From NCBI GenBank assembly GCA_015478945.1, contig JABUQX010014274.1, forward strand, positions 17,501-30,000: a stretch of 12,500 nucleotides of DNA, given 5' to 3'. The notes beneath the pieces are model-generated. The model worked only from the letters and a program-made list of their open reading frames with translations. It was not told the origin of the DNA and ran no database searches. The DNA comes from Trachelipus rathkii. Its lineage: Eukaryota > Arthropoda > Malacostraca > Isopoda > Trachelipodidae. Both the position numbers and the translations under genes were made by a program. Numbering within the stretch: position 1 is the first letter of the stretch; every line of letters begins with the position of its first letter. This document shows, in pieces, positions 7,021 through 12,500 of this stretch.

Positions 7021-10000
7021 TAAGTGATGAGGAGAAGAGGAGAGAGAGGTGATGGATTTATTTAGAAAGGGTATACTTAATTTCCTTACTACGACTGAAA
7101 TAATGATGAAAGGAAGTGTTGAAGACGAGTGTTGTGTTGTGAAATGTGTGTGTGCTGGAGTGGAGAGGAATGAGAGAGAGGAAAGGAGTTGCGATTCTAA
7201 TGATAGACCTGTGACAAAGAGATATGGTGGATTTTGTTAGTGTGAGTACTAGAATTGTATGTTTAAATTTAAGTTTGAAAAGGTCAAGGTATGTGTGGTT
7301 GGAACATATGATCCATCTGAGGGTGATGTTCGGGAGAGCTCGATTTTTTTTTTATATAATATGAACGATATTTTGAATGGGGTGAGTAGGAGCTTCAGAT
7401 TGATCGTGATGGCGACTTAAATGGTTGGATAGGTGATCAAAATATGGATGGTGTATAGCAGGTAACTTCGATTTGACGGGATAAAATAAGAATGTTAAGA
7501 AGGTGATTAATTTCTGTGAGGAGAGAGGTATGTGTGTAAATGACACGTTCTTCAAACATTAGAGTATTCATAAGCATAATAGAGCTAATATAAGTAGAGG
7601 TGGTATCGAAGTGAAAAGTATGATTGATTTTGTGTTGGTGAAGAAGAAGATGATGAAGTATGTGTTGGATGTTAAACCAGTGAGGGGATTTTGGATGGGA
7701 TTATCGGATCTTTATGTTATTTTATGTAAGATTAAGTTAGTGGGGGCTTGGATGGAGAGGAAGTAGATAAGGAAGGAAGTGGGAAGAATTAAGAGTGAGA
7801 AGATGAGTGAACAGGGTAATAAGAAAAAGTATTTAAGAGCGCTTGCAAATAGTTCAAATAAATCAGTTGAATGGGATCAAGATGAAACTGAAAAACTTTG
7901 ATCACAAATGAAGGAAACCTTTGGTAGTAGCGCAAGAGAAGTATGCGGATGTGCTAAAGTAGGAAGTAAGCATCTCAACAGTAAGTGGTGGAACGAAGAG
8001 GTAATGCAAGCGTCTAAAAGTAAAAAAAGAGGCATGGTTAAATATGTTAAAAGAAAATGATGAGGTCTCAAAAGAAAGGTGTTTGAAATTATATAAGGAT
8101 GAAAAATGAAAAAAAAAGACCAAAACAAAAAAAAAATTTTGCATACTAGTAAGAAAAATGAGATAAATGAGCAGTTTGGAAGGAGGATGAATGAGAACTT
8201 AAAAGGGGAATATAAATATTTTCTGGATGGAAGTGCTAAATGGTAAGAATGAGAATAAGGGGAACCTGCATAGCACAATGAATAGGGATGGTTCTTTTGT
8301 AACTGTTAAAATGGATGTGAGGAGAGCGTAGAGAGAACACTTCGAAAATCTGCAGAACATTGGCAGTAATGGAGAGATGATAGTGAATGTGTGTGGATTT
8401 GATGGTGAAAAAAGAAATAAAATATTTTGGACTTCTCATAAAATTGAGGTAATGGGTAGGGTGGCAAAGTTGAAGAATGGTAAATTGCAAGCTAGATTGG
8501 AATTTACTGGTGTAAATTATCAAAAATGGAAGCGAAATGGTGATTGAATGGATTTGGAAGTTGTGTAACAAGGCGTTTATGGAGGGTATAGTTCCTAGAG
8601 ATTTTAGAGATTCAGTAACATTACCGGGGCTTTGATTTAAGGGTAAAGGGATATAGGGTAACTATAAGTATTCACTATAATAACTATAGGCGGAATTGTT
8701 TATTGGTGTTGTTAGATAGTATATGCGTTTCATTTTGCTGTGGAAGGAGTGGCCTCGAGTGAAGAGAGACTAATTGTGAGTCAAAGAACAAGGTGCATTA
8801 GAGGCTCCTTAGCGTATGTGTGGATCAGATTTTTTACATTGAAACAAATGAAAATAGAAATGAAGTTGAAAAAGAGTCAAATTGTTAATTTAGGTGATTT
8901 GACTTGCAACAGGCTTATGATCATGATTAATAGGGGAAACTCTGTGGTAGGTGTTAGTGATATTTTGTATTGGTGATAGGCTCTGTATGAAATCAAAGAT
9001 ATGTATGACAAAGGTAAAGCGTGTGTAAGAACAAATGGAGTTGAAAGTAATTGATTTGATATTGATAGAGGAGTGCGATAGGATTCTGTTTTGTCTCCTT
9101 GGTTATTTAATTTAAATATGGATGGGGCTATGAAAGAATTAGAGGCATGGGTGTCAGGGGAAGGTGATAGAATGATGAGGAATTTTAGACAGTGGAGGGT
9201 GACCAGCTAATTGTATGCGGATGATTTGGTTTTGTGTGGTGATTCTGAAGAGAGTTTGAGAAGATTGATAATGGGTATGCCAGGTTTGTAAAAGGAGTGG
9301 TTTGAAAATAAATGTAGATAAGACTAAAGTTATGATTGTGAGTAAGGAGTGACCGCGGTGTGAAGTCATGTTAGATAGTGAGTAACTGGAACAAGTATAT
9401 GAGTTTAAATGTTTAGGGTACATGTTGACTGAAAAGGGAAGGGATGATGCAGAGTGTTGTATGAAAGTGGTGAATGGTAGGAAGGAGGCTAGTGCAATTA
9501 AATTCTCGGTGGATGTAATGGGACTAAGTCTTGAGTGTGCTAGTATTTTGCATGAGAGTATGCTGTTATCCGTGTTAATGTATAGTAATGAGACCATAGT
9601 CAGAAATAAGAGGTAAAGATCTAAGGTACAATGTGTTCAGATGGACAATCTTAGGGGCTTGTTATGTGTGAGAAAAATTGATAAAATGAAGAAAGAACGC
9701 ATTAGGGAGTTGTGGGGTGAGAAGAAAGGCTTAAACGAAAGAATAAACGAGAGTACATTGAGATGATTTATGCAAATAGAGAGGATGGATGATAAGCGGT
9801 TGGTTAAGCGGATTTATAGTAGTGGGTGTGCTGGGAATCGACCGGCTGGGAGACCGAAGAAAAAGTGGAATGAGTCAGTGAAGGAATGTCTGAAGGAGAT
9901 GAATGTGAGTTGGTTGAGGTGCATAATGGAATGAATGACGGTGTTGTGTGAGGGTGTGTGGTTGTGGGTTTTATCAAGGGGATTATCTCCACATTGACGA

Positions 10001-10175
10001 GGTTCCACATTGAGGGTCCGTCGCAGTCTCGTGAAACCCTAAAGTGGATTTTTCGTACTGAGACGAGTTCTCACGTAAGGGTTTAGAGGTGACTAGCGTT
10101 ATGCTCTTCTACTACTTTTCTGTTCCGGTGTATGCTACGCAATTCATCCCCAATCTGGGTAAAGGAGGTAGATGA
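7020..10175 (+). mobile_element. LINE copy B: near-full-length, degenerate RTE-like non-LTR retrotransposon
   Basis: The element is recognised by its protein remnants in sense order: AP-endonuclease pieces (7220-7760), a linker (7760-8500), RT palm (8540-9330), and a C-terminal region with QMDNLRGLLCVRKI and GRPKKKW (9630-9895). The sense strand is distinctly purine-rich and C-poor from about 7020, which sets the tentative left edge. After the ORF, 10010-10175 is probably 3' untranslated sequence and runs into AT array 7. RTE-type elements commonly end in short tandem repeats rather than poly(A), which fits, though the clade call is tentative. Copy A (1309-2740) is the same family in the same orientation. 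Confidence 0.85.
7221..10009 (+). pseudogene. Decayed endonuclease-reverse transcriptase ORF of LINE B
   Basis: When intact, this ORF type nicks target DNA and copies its RNA there. Endonuclease: MVDFVSVSTRIV (from 7224), KFKFEKVKVCVVGTYD (about 7269), GDLNGWIGD (7411-7437, the GDxN catalytic motif), and MIDFVLVKKKMMKYV (from about 7620). The terminal SDH reads SDL (7704-7712), so the expected catalytic histidine is gone. Linker: WWNEEVMQASKSKK (about 7989). RT: EWIWKLCNKAFMEG (about 8548), QIFTLKQM, QAYDHD at the first aspartate region, GVR followed by a stop where RQG is expected, LSPWLFN (about 9089), and an intact LYADDLVLCG (9211-9240). The longest later open piece (9422-9616) starts MLTEKGRDDAECCMKVV. 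GRPKKKWNESVKECLK lies at 9848-9895. Many frameshifts and stops mean no functional product; some could be long-read assembly errors. Confidence 0.85.
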
Positions 10176-10397
10176 TAATATATATTAATATATATAATAT
10201 ATATATATAATGAATATAATATATATATAATATATATATATATATAATAAGTATATATATAGTATATATATATATATATATATTATATATGTATATAATA
10301 TGTATGTTATATATATATATATATATATCATATATATATAATAAAATAAATATTATAATTTATATATATATATATATATATGATAATATATATAGAT
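10176..10397. repeat. AT-dinucleotide array 7
   Basis: Imperfect (AT)n following the 3' end of LINE B, with TATAATATAT slips and a short AATAAAATAAATATTATAATT break. Confidence 0.95.
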
Positions 10398-10777
10398 TAA
10401 TATACTAGAGACAAGTTACTGCACTCGTGCTACCCGTGCTCAGCACGAGTTGACATTAAAGAAACGATCTATTTTTGCAAATTTCGTGATGTTAGCGTTA
10501 AAATTCCTCTTATTTTTTTGCGAAAGTTGGTCAAATAAATGAAATTATTATGCAAAAAATTAAAACTAAAAAGGTAAGAATAACCGCTATTAAATAACGC
10601 TATTTAACCAATTAAAAATGGCGGCAGTTCATGCCCATAATCGGCATGGCGGAGACATATTCTGTGAATTTAGATTGATTTTAAATATTAAAGTTTAAAG
10701 TTTAATCCTGGAATCGAACTATAGAAAACGTTAGAAACAGAAAACGGTTTAGAAGGAAGAACGTGAGCATTTAATAA
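10398..10777. other. Unassigned island between AT arrays, with hairpins
   Basis: No protein was recognised. The island contains a 9-bp hairpin (10423-10450), a second one, CATGCC/GGCATG with a 7-base loop (10630-10648), and a direct repeat, CGCTATTAAA / CGCTATTTAA, near 10588-10610. On the minus strand, AGTTCGATTCC near 10710-10720 resembles a tRNA B box but has no convincing A box. Confidence 0.5.
10423..10450. repeat. Perfect 9-bp hairpin ACTCGTGCT / AGCACGAGT
   Basis: Arms lie at 10423-10431 and 10442-10450 with a 10-base loop. The loop repeats CGTGCT, so a second, shorter pairing (CGTGCT with AGCACG around a single C) competes with the long one. Confidence 0.8.
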
Positions 10778-10880
10778 TTATATATATTATAAGATATATA
10801 TATATATAATAATATATATTAGTATATATATATATAATATATATAGTATATAAATATTATATAATATATATATATATATC
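10778..10880. repeat. AT-dinucleotide array 8
   Basis: Imperfect (AT)n directly upstream of the first readable LINE C codons. Confidence 0.95.
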
Positions 10881-10885
10881 TATAG

Positions 10886-12375
10886 TGCTGAGCCCGCCCA
10901 TCGGCAATCTATATTCTCTAATTCGTCAATACTAATACATTCTCTCAGTGTTGGAAGCACGCACATGTCCAAACCTGTTCCGAAAAAAAGGAAGCCGATC
11001 TGATCTCCAACTATCGCCCCGTCATAGGCTCTCACTTGTTCTAATCTAAGATCTTTTGAACACCTACTACAATCTCATCATGTTCTTAGATTCATTGGAG
11101 TCTTCATTCACTTCTTTCCGATCCCAAGTCGGCTTTCGCAGCTCGAGGTCTACTGGCGGGTGATAACCTTTCCTATCTAACTGATTTATGGTTTTCCGCC
11201 CTCTGGAACTACGGAAGACTTGTTGTGGGGGGCTTGATCCATTCCGGCATTTGACTGGTATACATGGCACGCGTCCTGGGCTCTCAAGCTTCCCTCCTTT
11301 GGGTTTCCTCTTCTCTTTGCTTACTCTAGTGTCTAGCTTTCTTTCAAAATCGCTCAATAATCGGTCTATTGGTGATTGGGTGCGACTTTCTTCTCCTTTT
11401 TCTTTCTTTTTGTGTTCCTCAGGTTCTGTCTTATCTCCTACTGTATTCCTATTTTCATTAATGATATTCTCACTGCACATCTTAACTCTAAAATCTCACT
11501 CTATGCATACCGGACCTCTTCATCTCTTTCAAACTCATTTCATTTCAAAATCCTGCTCCTCTTACTTCTAGAATTGCATCTCGCCTTAATCTTTCCGATT
11601 TATCCGTCAGCTGAGCTGGATAGAAATTCCGGTTGGGGTCGTCTCAAACCTTGTGAATTCAATTCTTAAAAAAACAAAACTTCTACAAATCTTCTCTCAA
11701 GGACATTATTACTTAACTATCTTCCTCTTTCGACGGTTCCTTCCTCGCTCTCTTTGACAATATACAAAGTCTGGCCTTAACATAAGTAACAAATATAATT
11801 TCTTAGATACGTGCGTCACATCACAACGGTCTGGAGAGGATGACGAACCTCAAAGCACACTGGCACTTCAAGATAGAAAAGCGTTAACGTCCAATACAAG
11901 GGCGAATAGGCCCCTTGTATAGCTGGAGCAACCTAGACAGAGACTTTTTTTCCTCTTCCAGTGGCTCAGCTATCAGCAGGGCCTCATAGTCGCTTGTATG
12001 GAGACTGGCTCCATATCTGGGGGGCTCTGGTTTCAAACCGGCTTTTGGATAGGGTCGAGTCAAAGGCCAAAAGGGCTATAAACTGTTCTGTACTTTCCGA
12101 GAGCGATGTTGGTGCTTAATTTCTTTTCTATAGGTAAGCGCAGCGGTAGGTGCCTCGAGGAACCTTATCGACTCCGCGACCACACTTGTAGACGCCCTCG
12201 TAACACAAGGGCGTGCTGTGTCGGTGCGTGGGGCATGAGTTTTTGTGTTTGATATTGGTAAGGCCAGGCTTGTTCGCTGCGGTGCTTCCTTCTTTCCTGC
12301 ACCCTCTGTTCTGTGGAAATTTCTTCCATGCTTCTGTGTTTCCTGCTGAAATTTAATCTCTCTCACTTTAAAGCC
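10886..12375 (+). pseudogene. Decayed reverse transcriptase ORF of LINE C
   Basis: Blocks in order, across frameshifts: WKHAHVQ (10952) then PVPKK, NYRPV (11009-11023), a SHHVLRFIGVF-like stretch (about 11076), LKLPSFGFP (about 11282), SGSVLSPTVF (about 11419) where PQGSVLSPT is expected, and IFINDIL (about 11450). SLYAYRTSS follows, where a YADD box is expected (11502-11513), so both catalytic aspartates are missing. Then come LDRNSGWGRL (about 11617), RHITTV (about 11812), GLIVACMETGSISGG (about 11983-12025; other members read GLIRPCMEY.SH.WGG), LDRVESKAKRAINCSVLS (about 12044), and near the end DIGKARLV, LWKFLP and NLSHFK, matching the terminal WNxLP and NLxxFK blocks typical of such ORFs. 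Numerous stops and shifts show a dead copy. The open minus-strand frames at 11067-11480 and 12076-12366 are shadows. Confidence 0.8.
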
Positions 12376-12435
12376 TGGTCTGTGCTCATCTGCGTAAGTT
12401 TTGCGTTATTTGATGAATAACTGATGTGCTGCAAA

Positions 12436-12487
12436 ACCCCTCCTTGAATAGGCTCTGCCCGGTAGGTGGTGGTGACAACTGTAAAAT
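12436..12487 (+). repeat. LINE C 3' tail block
   Basis: Starts ACCCCTCCTTGAATAGGCTC and ends GGTGGTGACAACTGTAAAAT. It is repeated with moderate divergence at 3512-3562. In both places AT-rich sequence follows directly, suggesting this is the family's conserved 3' terminus, the part a reverse transcriptase of this type would recognise. Confidence 0.6.
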
Positions 12488-12500
12488 ATATACTAAATAA

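Larger units (their letters stand above)
10886..12487 (+). mobile_element. LINE C: 5'-truncated APE-type (jockey/CR1-like) retrotransposon
   Basis: A different LINE family from A and B, with a pyrimidine-rich sense strand. It can be followed from just before the RT (IGNLYSLIRQY, about 10900) through RT and thumb to a C-terminal block (about 12270-12375). A 3' tail (12436-12487) then runs toward an AT-rich end at the window edge. No endonuclease was seen, so it is 5' truncated at AT array 8. The tail has a relative at 3512-3562. The family is one I recognise from decapod and other arthropod sequences; the exact clade is not settled from sequence reading alone. Confidence 0.8.

Noticed and set aside
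7877..8571. Long minus-strand frames of 80-133 aa
   Set aside because: Antisense shadows of the purine-rich LINE B sense strand, which has recognisable RT/endonuclease protein in the plus direction.
1309..10009. Group II intron or bacterial retron as the source of the reverse transcriptases
   Set aside because: AP-endonuclease motif GDLNGWIGD, the C-terminal GRPKKKW block and WNxLP/NLxxFK-type endings identify eukaryotic non-LTR retrotransposons; no intron RNA domains seen.
10705..10725. Minus-strand AGTTCGATTCC as a pol III B box
   Set aside because: A single box with no A box at suitable distance and no tRNA fold.
11067..11480. 137-aa minus-strand frame
   Set aside because: Antisense to the RT blocks of LINE C; its Lys/Glu content comes from the pyrimidine-rich sense strand.
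11894..11920. 9-bp inverted repeat ATACAAGGG / CCCTTGTAT as a regulatory stem-loop
   Set aside because: It lies inside the decayed LINE C ORF between recognisable blocks and has no terminator or regulatory context; probably chance.
11960..12042. tRNA-derived SINE: TGGCTCAGC resembles an A box and GGTTTCAAACC a T-arm/B box
   Set aside because: Spacing (about 67 bases) is too long, each box has mismatches, and the same DNA reads as the LINE C thumb region (GLIVACMETGSISGG then LDRVESKAKRAIN).
12076..12366. 96-aa minus-strand frame
   Set aside because: Antisense to the C-terminal LINE C blocks; no motif of its own.

Overview
The window looks like repeat-rich nuclear DNA from an arthropod, most likely a decapod crustacean. 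This rests on recognising the retrotransposon protein families and on eight long, imperfect AT-dinucleotide arrays; no species marker was seen. I found no intact host gene, rRNA, tRNA or CRISPR array, and no bacterial-style gene organisation. Most of the readable content is decayed mobile-element sequence, with AT arrays separating the pieces.

Left part (1-3700). A minus-strand open frame with no stop or frameshift, cut by the left window edge (1-231), encodes part of a cysteine-containing protein of a kind I recall as highly repeated in arthropod genomes. After an AT array comes a piece with a hAT-like terminus and a GTTACT fold-back (829-1110). LINE copy A follows (1309-2740): a reverse-transcriptase fragment that lacks its endonuclease half. 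Copy A is itself interrupted by a cassette of about 155 bp, rich in GACTCC hexamers and bounded by 11-bp perfect inverted repeats (2183-2337). An inverted hAT-like terminus lies at 2966-2987. Between AT arrays sit a minus-strand LINE C-terminal remnant (3132-3345) and a short plus-strand LINE 3' tail (3441-3563).

Middle (3700-6840). There are two diverged copies of a GCGAAT-rich repeat (3697-3820 and 6236-6400), a TC-rich tract (4035-4199), and about 2 kb with no recognisable gene that contains an isolated GC palindrome. An irregular AT-rich stretch closes the region.

Right part (6840-12500). LINE copy B (about 7020-10175) is the same family as copy A and is nearly full length: endonuclease, reverse transcriptase and C-terminal GRPKKKW motif can all be read across many frameshifts and stops. 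After an AT array, an unassigned 380-bp island and another AT array comes LINE C (10886 to about 12487). It is from a different APE-type family and can be read from the start of the RT to a C-terminal LWKFLP/NLSHFK block, then into a 3' tail whose relative also occurs at 3512-3562. Every retroelement ORF here is broken, several with catalytic residues lost. The main interest lies in the nested insertions, the TIR-bounded hexamer cassette, and the repeated junctions between retroelement tails and AT arrays.
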